Positions 41,323 to 50,500 of a stretch of 64,000 bases of DNA are shown piece after piece; within the stretch, counting starts at the first letter, position 1; each line of letters opens with the position of its first letter. Both the position numbers and the translations under genes were made by a program. This DNA comes from Candidatus Aminicenantota bacterium. GTDB lineage: Bacteria > Acidobacteriota > Aminicenantia > Aminicenantales > UBA4085. Location of the stretch: the NCBI GenBank assembly GCA_003141555.1, contig PLMN01000016.1, positions 1-64,000 of the forward strand, in the 5' to 3' direction. A model generated the notes under the pieces. It was not told the DNA's origin and did no database searches. It was given only the letters and a program-made list of their open reading frames with translations.

Positions 41323-42606
41323 ATGAACGTCCTGGTCGTCGGCTCCGGCGGGCGTGAGCACGCCCTTGCCTGGAAATTGGCCCGGAGCCCCCGCGTGTCC
41401 AAGGTCTTTTGCGCCCCCGGTAACGGCGGCACCCGGCTGGTCGCGGAAAACGTCCCCGTCGCGGACACCGACATCGCCGCCCTGGCCGAGCTCGCCGTCC
41501 AACGGAAGATCGGCCTGACCGTCGTCGGGCCCGAAATGCCCCTGGCCCTCGGGATCGTCGACGAGTTCGAGAAGCGCGGCCTGCCCGTCTTCGGCCCGTC
41601 GCGGAAGGCGGCCGAGCTCGAGTCGAGCAAGATCTTCGCCAAGCAGTTCATGGAGCGCCACGGGATCCCGACCGGGCGGTTCCGGGTCGCGGACTCGCCC
41701 GAGGCGGCCCTCCGGATCGTACGCTCGGGCGAGTTCGGCTATCCGTTCGTCATCAAGGCCGACGGTCTGGCCGCGGGCAAGGGCGTCCTCATCTGCAAGA
41801 CGGGGGAGGAGGCCGAGCGGGCCGTCGCCGCGATCATGGTTGAGCGGCGTTTCGGCGAGGCGGGCGGGCGGCTCCTCGTCGAGGAGTTCCTGAGGGGCAA
41901 GGAAGTTTCGTTCATCGTCATCGCCGACGGCGTCCGGGCGCTGCCCCTGGTGACGGCGATGGACCACAAAGCCGTCTTCGACGGCGACGAGGGGCCGAAT
42001 ACGGGCGGCATGGGGACGATCTCGCCCTCACCCTTCCTGACCGGCCCGATGTTCGAGGGCGTCATGCGGACGATCATCCTACCCACGATCGCCCACCTCC
42101 GCGAGGAGGGCCGGCCCTACAAGGGCGCCCTCTATGCCGGCCTGATGCTGACCGAGGCCGGGCCGAAGGTCCTCGAGTACAATTGCCGCTTCGGGGACCC
42201 CGAGACCCAGCCCCAGATGCTCCGCCTCGAAAGCGACCTGGCCGAGATCCTGCTCGCGGCCGTCGGGGGCGATGTGTCGGCCGACGAGGTCCGGTGGAGC
42301 GGCGCGCCCGCGGCCTGCGTCATCCTCGCCTCGGGCGGCTATCCGGGGAGCTACGAGAAGGGGAAGGTCATCTCCGGCCTGGACGATGCGGGCCGCTCTC
42401 CGGGCGTGGCCGTGTTCCACGCCGGGACGAAATTCGAGGGAGGCCGGTATCTCACCAGCGGGGGCCGGGTGCTCGGCGTCTGCGCCTCGGAGCGGACGCT
42501 CCCCGAGACGATGGCCGCCATCTACGGCGCCGCGGCCGGGATCCGGTTCGACGGCGTCCATTACCGGCGGGACATCGGCACGGCCCGGATGGATGTCAGG
42601 GGCTGA
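41323..42606 (+). CDS. purD: phosphoribosylamine-glycine ligase
   Basis: A 427-aa GARS. It opens with MNVLVVGSGGREHALAWKL; the ATP-grasp domain has YPFVIKADGLAAGKGV near residue 141 and GPNTGGMGTISPSP near residue 225, and the metal-binding EYNCRFGDPETQ near residue 285. It catalyses the second step of purine synthesis. A GAGGAGG ribosome site precedes the ATG. It lies between SHMT and purE in one operon. Confidence 0.96.
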   Translation: MNVLVVGSGGREHALAWKLARSPRVSKVFCAPGNGGTRLVAENVPVADTDIAALAELAVQRKIGLTVVGPEMPLALGIVDEFEKRGLPVFGPSRKAAELESSKIFAKQFMERHGIPTGRFRVADSPEAALRIVRSGEFGYPFVIKADGLAAGKGVLICKTGEEAERAVAAIMVERRFGEAGGRLLVEEFLRGKEVSFIVIADGVRALPLVTAMDHKAVFDGDEGPNTGGMGTISPSPFLTGPMFEGVMRTIILPTIAHLREEGRPYKGALYAGLMLTEAGPKVLEYNCRFGDPETQPQMLRLESDLAEILLAAVGGDVSADEVRWSGAPAACVILASGGYPGSYEKGKVISGLDDAGRSPGVAVFHAGTKFEGGRYLTSGGRVLGVCASERTLPETMAAIYGAAAGIRFDGVHYRRDIGTARMDVRG

Positions 42607-42630
42607 CGCGCCGGGACAGGGAGAATCGAC

Positions 42631-43122
42631 ATGGATGTCATGATGTTCATCGGCAGCGACTCCGACTCCGAGATCGCGAAGGACGCGATCGAGATCCTCA
42701 AGAAGTTCGAGGTGCCGTTCGCCCTAGAGATCGCCTCGGCCCATCGCTCGCCAGAGCGGACGTTGCGGCTTGTGCGCCAGGCCGAAACCGAGGGGGCCGA
42801 GGTCTTCATCGCCGTGGCCGGCAAGGCCGCCCATCTCGCCGGCGTCGTGGCCTCGCACACCGTCCGGCCCGTCATCGGCGTGCCCGCGGAGAGCGGCGGG
42901 CTGGGCGGCCTGGACGCCCTCCTTTCGACGGTCCAGATGCCCAAGGGCGTCCCCGTGGCGACCATGGGCATGGGCAGGACCGGCGCCGCGAATGCGGCCC
43001 TGCTCGCGATCGAGATCCTAGGCCTGAAACAAGCCGGCCTCCGCGAGAAGCTGGCCGACCACAGGAAAAAGATGGCCGCCCAGATCGAAGCCGACTCCGA
43101 AAAGCTCAAGAAATCCCTCTGA
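42631..43122 (+). CDS. purE: N5-carboxyaminoimidazole ribonucleotide mutase / AIR carboxylase
   Basis: A 163-aa PurE with GSDSDSEI at the start, the substrate loop ASAHRSPERT near residue 36, and AGKAAHLAGVVASHT near residue 68. It makes CAIR. No purK is adjacent, so whether this is the class I mutase or the class II carboxylase is not settled by context. GGGAGA precedes the ATG. Confidence 0.94.
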   Translation: MDVMMFIGSDSDSEIAKDAIEILKKFEVPFALEIASAHRSPERTLRLVRQAETEGAEVFIAVAGKAAHLAGVVASHTVRPVIGVPAESGGLGGLDALLSTVQMPKGVPVATMGMGRTGAANAALLAIEILGLKQAGLREKLADHRKKMAAQIEADSEKLKKSL

Positions 43123-43128
43123 GGGGCG

Positions 43129-44496
43129 ATGGATTCGTTCGCGATCCGGAACTTCGGCTGCCGGGTCAACCAGGCCGAGGCCTTCGCCTGGGCCGAGGAG
43201 CTCCAGCGCCGCGGCCTGCGCCTTGAGACCGACCCCGCGCGGAGCGGGATCGTGGTCGTCAATTCCTGCACCCTGACCGGCCGGGCCGACCGCGACGTGC
43301 GGAAGTTCGTTCGCCGCATCCTCCGCGAAAACCCCGGGGCGCGCCTTGTCGTCACGGGCTGCCTGGCTGAGCGCGACCCGGGTGGGTTCGATAGCCTGCC
43401 CGGCGTCTGGAAGGTCGTCCCCAACGGGGCGAAGGCGTCGCTCCCGGATCTCCTGGCCCCGGCCGGGCGATTTGCGGCCGGGGACGAACCGGCTGTCGGC
43501 GCGCGTTCCTTCCGGGCGCGGGCGATGCTCAAGGTCCAGGATGGCTGTGACCGTGCCTGTTGCTTCTGCGTCATCCCGAGCGTCCGGGGAAGGAGCGTCA
43601 GCCTGCCTCTCGCCGCGGCCGTCGACCGCGCCCGGGCGTTTGCCGCCCAAGGATTCAAGGAGATCGTCCTGACGGGCATCCACCTCTGTTCCTGGGGACA
43701 GGACTTGGAGCCGCGCCGAACGCTCGCGGACCTCCTCGCGGCCGTCGCCGCGGCGCCCGGGGATTTCCGGGTCCGGCTGAGCTCGCTCGATCCGCGGCTC
43801 ATGCCGGCGCCGCTCGTCGACCTCCTCGTCTCGTCCCCGCGGATCTGCCCCCATTTCCACCTTTCGCTCCAGCACGCTTCGGCCGGGATCCTGCGGGCCA
43901 TGGGCCGGAACAGCACGCCCGGGGAATACCGGGAAATTCTGGCCGCGCTCCACAGGAAGGCTCCCGAAGCCGCGCTCGGGGCCGACGTCATCGTCGGGTT
44001 CCCGGGCGAGACCGAGGAGGATTTCCGGGAGCTCGAGGCGTTCCTGACGGCGGCCCCGCTGGCATATATCCATGTCTTCGCTTATTCGCCCCGCCCGGGA
44101 ACGGCGGCCGAGGGCGAGACGGGCGTGCCGTCTAGGATCAAGGCCGGCCGCGCGATCCGCCTGCGCCGGCTTTCCAAGGAGAAATGGACGGCTTACCGGG
44201 AGGCGTTCGTCGGGCGAGTCCTCGACGGCATCGTCGTGAGGGCGGGCCGGCCGGAAGCGGAGGTCCTGACTTCGAACTACATCGACGTCCGCGCCCCGGG
44301 AGAGGGCGCGGCGCGGGGGAGCGCGGTCCGGGTGAAGATCACTCGGGTGGCGGATGGGGCCGCGGTGGTCGCGCCTGAGGCGCATGCGGCTCCACCCTGC
44401 GGTACCGCGGAGGTCGCGCCAAAGGCGCATGCGGCTCCGCCCTGCGCCGCGGCGTTCGGCGAGATCGTCGGGGACGGGCCCGGCGGGCGGTCTTGA
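43129..44496 (+). CDS. mtaB: MtaB-like tRNA methylthiotransferase with repeat-interrupted TRAM domain
   Basis: A 455-aa MiaB-family radical SAM enzyme. It has an N-terminal cluster with cysteines in NFGCRVNQAEA, NSCTLTG and TGCLAE, a radical SAM motif in CDRACCFC near residue 140, and a C-terminal TRAM region. The MtaB branch makes ms2t6A at tRNA position 37. The TRAM region reads VRVKITRVADG, then about 30 residues encoded by two 45-nt hairpin modules, then FGEIVGD, which is the expected last strand. The inserted repeats therefore split a conserved domain but keep the frame open. Operon with purE and mutL. Confidence 0.88.
   Translation: MDSFAIRNFGCRVNQAEAFAWAEELQRRGLRLETDPARSGIVVVNSCTLTGRADRDVRKFVRRILRENPGARLVVTGCLAERDPGGFDSLPGVWKVVPNGAKASLPDLLAPAGRFAAGDEPAVGARSFRARAMLKVQDGCDRACCFCVIPSVRGRSVSLPLAAAVDRARAFAAQGFKEIVLTGIHLCSWGQDLEPRRTLADLLAAVAAAPGDFRVRLSSLDPRLMPAPLVDLLVSSPRICPHFHLSLQHASAGILRAMGRNSTPGEYREILAALHRKAPEAALGADVIVGFPGETEEDFRELEAFLTAAPLAYIHVFAYSPRPGTAAEGETGVPSRIKAGRAIRLRRLSKEKWTAYREAFVGRVLDGIVVRAGRPEAEVLTSNYIDVRAPGEGAARGSAVRVKITRVADGAAVVAPEAHAAPPCGTAEVAPKAHAAPPCAAAFGEIVGDGPGGRS
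44359..44448 (+). repeat. 45-nt hairpin module, copies D and E
   Basis: Copy D: outer stem GCCGC (44359-44363)/GCGGC (44386-44390), inner GCGCC/GGCGC with a TGA loop. Copy E: outer ACCGC (44404-44408)/GCGGC (44431-44435), inner GCGCC/GGCGC with an AAA loop. Period is exactly 45 bases. They are homologous to copies A-C in the same orientation on the + strand. Confidence 0.8.
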
Positions 44497-44526
44497 GCGT
44501 CGCCACCGGCCCGGCGCCGTTTCAGG

Positions 44527-44532
44527 TATAAT
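44527..44532 (+). promoter_or_regulatory. -10 box directly before mutL
   Basis: TATAAT ends ten bases before the mutL ATG, so the transcript would have a leader of only a few bases. No -35 match at the usual distance. Confidence 0.4.
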
Positions 44533-44541
44533 AGGCGAGCC

Positions 44542-46317
44542 ATGAACCGCATTGCCGTCCTGCCCCGCGAAATCTCGCAGAAGATCGCCGCCGGCGAAGT
44601 CATCGAGCGCCCGGTCTCGGTGGTCAAGGAGCTCGTGGAGAATTCCCTGGATGCCGGCGCATCCGCGATCCGGGTCGAGCTCCTCGAGGGAGGGAAGCGC
44701 CTCATCCGCGTCCAGGACGACGGCCAGGGCATGAACCGGGCGGACGCCGAGCTGTGCTTCGTCCGCCACTCGACGAGCAAGATCGCCCGCGAGGAGGACC
44801 TCCTAGGGATTGCGACGCTCGGCTTCCGGGGCGAGGCCCTGCCGAGCATTTCCGCGGTTTCGCGGCTGACCCTCCGGACATCTGAGGGCGGGGACGCGGC
44901 CGCGGTCGAGATCGAGCGCGAGGGCGACGACGTCCGGTCGATCCGGGACATCGCCCTGCCGCGCGGGACGACGATCGAAGTCCGCGACCTGTTCTTCAAT
45001 CTGCCGGCCCGGCGGAAATTCCTCCGGAGCGACACGTCCGAGCTCAGCCAGATCGCCAAATACCTGACGAACGCCGCCCTCGCCTACCCGGGGCTCCGGC
45101 TGACGCTCGTTCACGGGGCGAGGACCGTCCTCGACTGCCCGCCCGTCGGCGGGTTGAGGGAGCGAATCTTCCAGCTTTTCGGCCGCGAGCTCCTCGACCG
45201 GCTGATGGAGATCGATCACGCCGAGAGTGGATTGCGGCTTTCCGGGTTCGGCTCCCGGCCGCCGCACGGCCGGGCGGACCGGAGCCGCCAGTATTTCTTC
45301 GTCAACTCGCGGCCGGTGAGGGACAAGATCCTGGCCTCGGCTCTGAACCAGGCCTACCGCGGGATCCTGGAAAAGGACCGGTCGCCGGAAGCGTTTCTGT
45401 TCCTGACTGTCCCCTACGGGGAGGTGGACGTCAACGTCCACCCGGCCAAGTCCGAAGTCCGGTTCCGGGATTCGTCGTCCGTGTTCAGGATCGTGCTGCG
45501 GGGCGTCGAGAGGTCCCGGCTGGGCGATGACGGCCTCAAGCAGATCGGGACGACGCCGGGGGAGGAGCGGCCCGTCGCCTCCTCTTTCCCGAACGGGGGC
45601 GCGGCTGTCGAATTGACGGCCGTCGAACAGATGTTCCTTGGACCGGGCATGCGATTTAAGGTCGCGGAACGGGCGGACGCCGGCGATTGGGAGCCGAGTA
45701 CTAAGGGCGACGAGGCGCGGGCTTCGGGAGCGGGCGAGCCCGCCGAGGCGAGCGCCGGCCCGCGCGTCCTGGGGCAGTTCGCGGACGCCTACATCGTCGT
45801 CGACGCCGGGGACGGCCTGCTCGTCGTGGACCAGCACAATGCCCACGAGCGGATCCTGTTCGACAAGTACGCGGAGATCGAGGCGGGCAAGACCTGGCCG
45901 GTCAAGATGAGCCTCATCCCGCTCCTCTTTGACCTCTCGCCCTCGCAGGCCGTGAGGCTCGAGGAGGAGCGCGAGGGCCTCGAGGCGTCGGGGTTCCGGA
46001 TCGAACCCATGGGCGGCCGGAGCTACGCCCTGCGCGAGTATCCCGACATCTTCAAGCCGCACGAAGCTTTGGATGTGGTGACGGGGCTTCTCGAGGAAGG
46101 CCGGGACGAATTCGGCGAGCGGAAGACGGACCGCCGGCTCGCGACCATGGCCTGCAAATCGGCCATCAAGGCCGGCGAGCCCCTGCCGCGGGAAAAGATG
46201 GAGTTCCTCGTGAGGGAGCTCTTCCGGACGTCGAATCCGGCCCTCTGCCCGCACGGCCGGCCGATTGTGATCAAGATCTCCCGGGCCCAGATCGAAAAGG
46301 GACTGGGGCGGCTCTGA
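44542..46317 (+). CDS. mutL: DNA mismatch repair protein MutL
   Basis: A 591-aa MutL. The GHKL ATPase motifs are KIAAGEVIERPVSVVKELVENSLDA (residues about 14-38), DDGQGM and TLGFRGEALPSIS; FFNLPARRKFL and VDVNVHPAKSEVRF follow. The C-terminal domain has DQHNAHERI near residue 432 and CPHGRP near the end, the zinc-site motif of endonuclease-type MutL; the DQHA-motif asparagine is a substitution. mutS is not in the window. The -10 box sits only 10 bases upstream of the ATG. Confidence 0.95.
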   Translation: MNRIAVLPREISQKIAAGEVIERPVSVVKELVENSLDAGASAIRVELLEGGKRLIRVQDDGQGMNRADAELCFVRHSTSKIAREEDLLGIATLGFRGEALPSISAVSRLTLRTSEGGDAAAVEIEREGDDVRSIRDIALPRGTTIEVRDLFFNLPARRKFLRSDTSELSQIAKYLTNAALAYPGLRLTLVHGARTVLDCPPVGGLRERIFQLFGRELLDRLMEIDHAESGLRLSGFGSRPPHGRADRSRQYFFVNSRPVRDKILASALNQAYRGILEKDRSPEAFLFLTVPYGEVDVNVHPAKSEVRFRDSSSVFRIVLRGVERSRLGDDGLKQIGTTPGEERPVASSFPNGGAAVELTAVEQMFLGPGMRFKVAERADAGDWEPSTKGDEARASGAGEPAEASAGPRVLGQFADAYIVVDAGDGLLVVDQHNAHERILFDKYAEIEAGKTWPVKMSLIPLLFDLSPSQAVRLEEEREGLEASGFRIEPMGGRSYALREYPDIFKPHEALDVVTGLLEEGRDEFGERKTDRRLATMACKSAIKAGEPLPREKMEFLVRELFRTSNPALCPHGRPIVIKISRAQIEKGLGRL

Positions 46318-46340
46318 ATGGACGGAATACGGGGGTGGAA

Positions 46341-46422
46341 TTCGGTGACGCGCAAAAATCGGTGACGTGGAAATCGGTGACGCGATCCCAATTCTCTTGA
46401 ATTGGGTTCGTGTCACCGATTT
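46341..46422. repeat. GGTGAC-type palindromic element
   Basis: Arms 46371-46394 and 46399-46422 (ends AAATCGGTGAC / GTCACCGATTT) match at 22 of 24 positions around a four-base loop. Two further partial copies of the left end (TCGGTGACG) precede it at 46342 and 46359. It resembles REP-type elements mobilised by RAYT transposases, but no transposase gene is present. It lies between mutL and the tRNA genes. Confidence 0.65.
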
Positions 46423-46533
46423 CCCGCTGGCGATTTCCCCTAAATTGACTTAATTAGATTCCGTCTGCTACTATGAACCCGCTTTTTAAACACGCGCAAG
46501 GGCTTTTCTCCCGCGTGTTTTCTCACACGTTCG

Positions 46534-46608
46534 CGGGGAGTGGCGCAGCCTGGTTAGCGCGCTTGCCTTGGGAGCAAGAGGTCGTCGGTTCAAATCCGAC
46601 CTCCCCGA
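46534..46608 (+). tRNA. tRNA-Pro (TGG)
   Basis: Acceptor arms CGGGGAG/CTCCCCG, D arm AGCCTGGTTAGCGC, anticodon loop CTTGGGA (anticodon TGG) and T arm GTCGGTTCAAATCCGAC fold normally. CCA is not encoded. Confidence 0.93.
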
Positions 46609-46637
46609 TTTGTCGACCCGGGGCATTTATCCTCGGC

Positions 46638-46711
<74 letters not shown>

Positions 46712-47104
46712 CTCCCCTTTCCCCTTATTTTTGAATCATTTTCATCGATTGTCCTTGTTAGCCCGAGTAAGCCGAACCGAGCCAATTTAAGCTGTTTTGT
46801 CCACACCGTGTCCACACGGCGATGCTGAAGGTCTACCTTAAAATGGGGAGGAGAAGCAAACATATTGGGCTAAAACCTCGGTCCAGAAAACTCACATTAT
46901 GTCTGGACCACTTTTAAGGGATGAGGTCCCCTGCATCTCGGTTCGTAGCTTCCTGCCATTCCATCGTTTCCACGTTATTCCGAGTCTTCTATCGCGTGCG
47001 TTCTAACCAACGGCTCAAGCTGACCGAAGGAGCTTTGGTGCGCTCATCAAGGTGAGTATACGTTCTGGTTTTTAACAATAATGTCGCGATAACTCCAATG
47101 TTCA
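46712..47104. other. gene-free AT-richer stretch after tRNA-Arg
   Basis: No convincing gene. It holds a tandem GTCCACAC pair (46799-46806 and 46810-46817) and an 8-base inverted repeat GGTCCAGA/TCTGGACC (46880-46887, 46902-46909). GC content is clearly below the window average, in keeping with acquired or decaying DNA. Confidence 0.5.
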
Positions 47105-47539
47105 TTACCTGGCTGGGGTTCTTTCGCAAGAATAGATCCATTTAAGTCCATCGTATAAAGAAGGGAACGGGACGTGCCCTTCGTCATCGTAGTACTTGCT
47201 CTTCAGCAATACAGACGCGGGAACGGTCTGTTGCAAAGACTCCAGAAACTTCTCTCCTCTTTTCGTTAATGACCCATCCGGATCGTATGCATCCTGTTTC
47301 CCGTTTGCTACAAAGAGATACTTCTTGCCGACCGTCTTTAGGTTCTGGTTTCTTTTCAGCTCACTTTCAAAGAGTGCGGCCAACTTTTCATTGTACAATC
47401 CAAAACTGCTCAGAATATATGCATCGAATAGAGCAGGTTCTCTTAGGAAGGAATAGAGTGCAAACAAAGCACTATATGATTGACCGCACAGGATTTTTAT
47501 ACCACTGGATCTGTAGTTCTGATCGATGAATGGAGTCAA
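47105..47539 (-). pseudogene. 5'-truncated alpha/beta-hydrolase (putative esterase family)
   Basis: About 144 codons encode the C-terminal part of an esterase-D-like hydrolase: the nucleophile elbow GQSYSALFALY near the start, VANGKQDAYDP, which probably contains the acid, and DDEGHVPFPSLYDGLKWIY with the catalytic histidine. The usual 120 or more N-terminal residues before the elbow are missing, and upstream DNA is the 3' end of the kinase-fusion gene. Base composition is much more AT-rich than the neighbours. A recombination breakpoint just above 47539 is the simplest explanation. Confidence 0.65.
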
Positions 47540-47546
47540 TTCAGTT

Positions 47547-50500
47547 TTACTCCCACGCGCAGAGCGAATCGACGTAATCCGCCGAGCCGTCGCGGAGCCA
47601 GCCGTCCAATTGCGCCTGTTCCTTGAGCTGCTGCCCTCGGAAGCGGGGCACGGCCACGAACTGACGGCTGACTTCGGCCAGACTCGTCATGTCGCTCCAG
47701 AGCTTTTCGAACTGGGCTACCGGGAACACATCTTCCTGGCCGTGGCCCCAGCGCTTTTTGACGTCCTTCAAGGTGATGTAGGTGGGCAGGCGAAGACTCA
47801 GCCGGCGCACGGCGGTCGTGACCGCGGCGGCGTCCGCCAGGCCGTTTCGTTCCAGCCCGAAGATCTCCAACAGCCGGTCGATCGAAATCCAGGTCGTCAT
47901 CGAGTTGTAATAGCTCAGGCGGAATTCATCTTCTTCCCGGGGCATGGCCAGCCCCTCGACCAGGCGCACGCGGCCGTCGACGCGGGCCAAGCCGCCGCCC
48001 CGATCTTCGATGCGGCGAGGAATCACCTCGTAGGTGAGGCAGGCCTCCCGCCGGATGTGCAAGCCCAGGAGCGCCGGATCGAGGTCGGCGCCGAGGGTGT
48101 CGATATTGTGCAACAAAAGATATTTCAATTGCGGCCGGACGGCCAGTAGCCGGGTCAGCGTGCCGTTGCGCAACAGGTTGGAAACTTCAAACCAGTGCCC
48201 GGTGGGGTGCAGGCACTGAAGTGGGGCGTTGTCCGTATAGTCGCTCCCTCCGCCGGCCGCTTCGGCCCAGCCGATCAGCGCGGCGCGCAGGCTCTCGCGG
48301 ACCTTTTGGGCCTGCAAGTCCAGGACCTGTTGGGGCATTTCCTCCCAGGCAAAGCGGAGATCGCGCGGCATCGGCACCATGCGCAACCCGACGGAACGGC
48401 CCGGCGACAGCATCAGCGGGCCCGGATAGCCGTGGTTGCCTGATGTTTGCAGGCTGCGGGCGATCGGCTCATGGGTCAGGTAGCTCGTCGCCACGATATG
48501 CGGCACATCCGTGCCGAACGCCCTGCCGGCGCGGCGGCTTTTGGCTAGGTGGACCTCGACGAAATCGCGGTATCTGCCGTGGAAACGGGCGAATGGATGG
48601 AGGGCCTTGACCACGCCCGCCCCCTGGGTCCAGCGGCTTCCGGAACCGCCGGCCAGAGTGAGAACGGCGACCTCGCCTTCGGCTAGGGCCGCCTCGCCCA
48701 GCCGGCGGACGTCGCGGTCCGCCAGGCCTCCGGGTGAGATTCCGTCGATCACGTCCTCGCGCGCCGCGTCCTCCACGGTCGCGCTGGCCGGCAGGCGGTT
48801 CTGGGCCAACCCCGTTCGCCCCGCGCGGAGATCCGCGCGGATCTCTTCATGGAGTTCCCCGTCGAACCCGTTCTCTTCCAGGATTTTTTTGAGATCCGCC
48901 CGTCCCGGCTGGTCTTCCGGGCTCCGCGGGAAGAGGGCGTCGAGGAGCAGGTCCGTCGATCCGGCCAGACGCGGATGGGACCGGCAGGACGCCGCGAAAC
49001 GGGTGATTTCATCCCGGACCGCCGGGCTGAGCCGACGGCTGTCCTGCCGCAGCCACTCCGGCCCGCAGACGGCATAGTAGCCCGGAGGCATGAACGCATC
49101 GTCGCCTTGCCGAAGCTCGGCCGTCGTCCCGAGGTCGTTGATCGCGAAATCGTAGACCACCGGCTCCATGGCGAACGGCAGCGCGCTTTGCAGCTCCCGC
49201 TTCGTGGCGCCCATCAGATCCTGGACGTAGTCCTGGGCTTCGGTCCTGCGCGCGGGATCAAAGGCGAAGCCCATCCCGCCTCCGGAGATTCCTCCGAGCA
49301 TCAAGAAGCCCCAGTACGCCGGACCGAACCTGGCCTGGATCCGGTCGATGAGCGTTTCGGTATAGAGGTTCGAGGCCCAAGGGATGATGGACTGGATGGG
49401 GCCGAAGAAATTCCGGGTCGTGTCGCGGGCGATGGCCCGAACGTCGCCCCGCTTCAAGGCCCCTTCGATCGAACCGAGGATGCCGATGGCTTCCCGGCGC
49501 GCGGTCCACTCGGGTTCCGAGCGGAGAAGATACTTCTCCGTCACCATTTCCAGGATCGGGCCGACGTTCTGGGCCATGCCGCCGTGGACCAATACGAAGC
49601 TTTCGCAGATCTGATGACGCGTGCGGAGGCCGACTTCGGACTCGTCGTAGATGTGATGATCCGGCAGCAGGCGTCCCCGGCTGATGCCGAATTCGGGGTC
49701 GCCGGATCCGGCGAGGCAGCCTTGAATCATCTTGATCCCCGGCCAGACGCCGCCGGAGTCCTGCCAGCCGCCGCCGGAACCGCCCAACCACTCGCCCAGG
49801 ATGGCCCGGGCGGCTACGATTTTTCGCTCGGGATCGGCGAGGGGGCCGGAGAGCGCCTGCGTCTGGTTCGTGGCCCGCATGCAGGCGGTGATGATCCCCG
49901 CCAGCAGGTTCGTGGAGACCGCCAAGCGCGAACCCTTGGGAATGTCGTTGACCTTGCTGACGATCTCCAAGCCCAGGCCGGGACCGACCAGCCGAGCCAG
50001 CACCTCGGCCAAGCCCTGGGCCGCGCCTTCCAGGCCCGGAGGCACGATCCCGGCGGCGATCACGGCGGCCTTGAGCAGGCCGAGGTAGTCCTTGGCGAAG
50101 TCGAACATTTCGGCTAGGTCGGTAATCTCGGCCTGGCATTTCAAGTCCACGCTCACGAGGCGCAGGACGGGCCGATCGATCACCCGCAGGTAAACTTCGA
50201 TGGGCGGCTGAGGCCGGGGATGCCGGCCGCGCACGGCCAGGTCCACGGAAATGTTCAGCACCCGCGCCCCTTCGGGAAAATCCATGCCCAGGAAAAAGAT
50301 GTCGCTCCAACCGCTGTGCGACAAGTCCATGCGCACGGGCGTGCGCTCGGCGAGGATGGGAAAGGGGCTGCCGGGACCGGCGCGGCGGACGAGCTCCGGG
50401 CGAAGCCGCAAGGGATGGTCCTCCGGGTGACCCACGCGGAACATCCACTGGTTGCCCCGCACCGACCGGACGCTCCGTCGGACCTGGTCGGCCAGGGATT

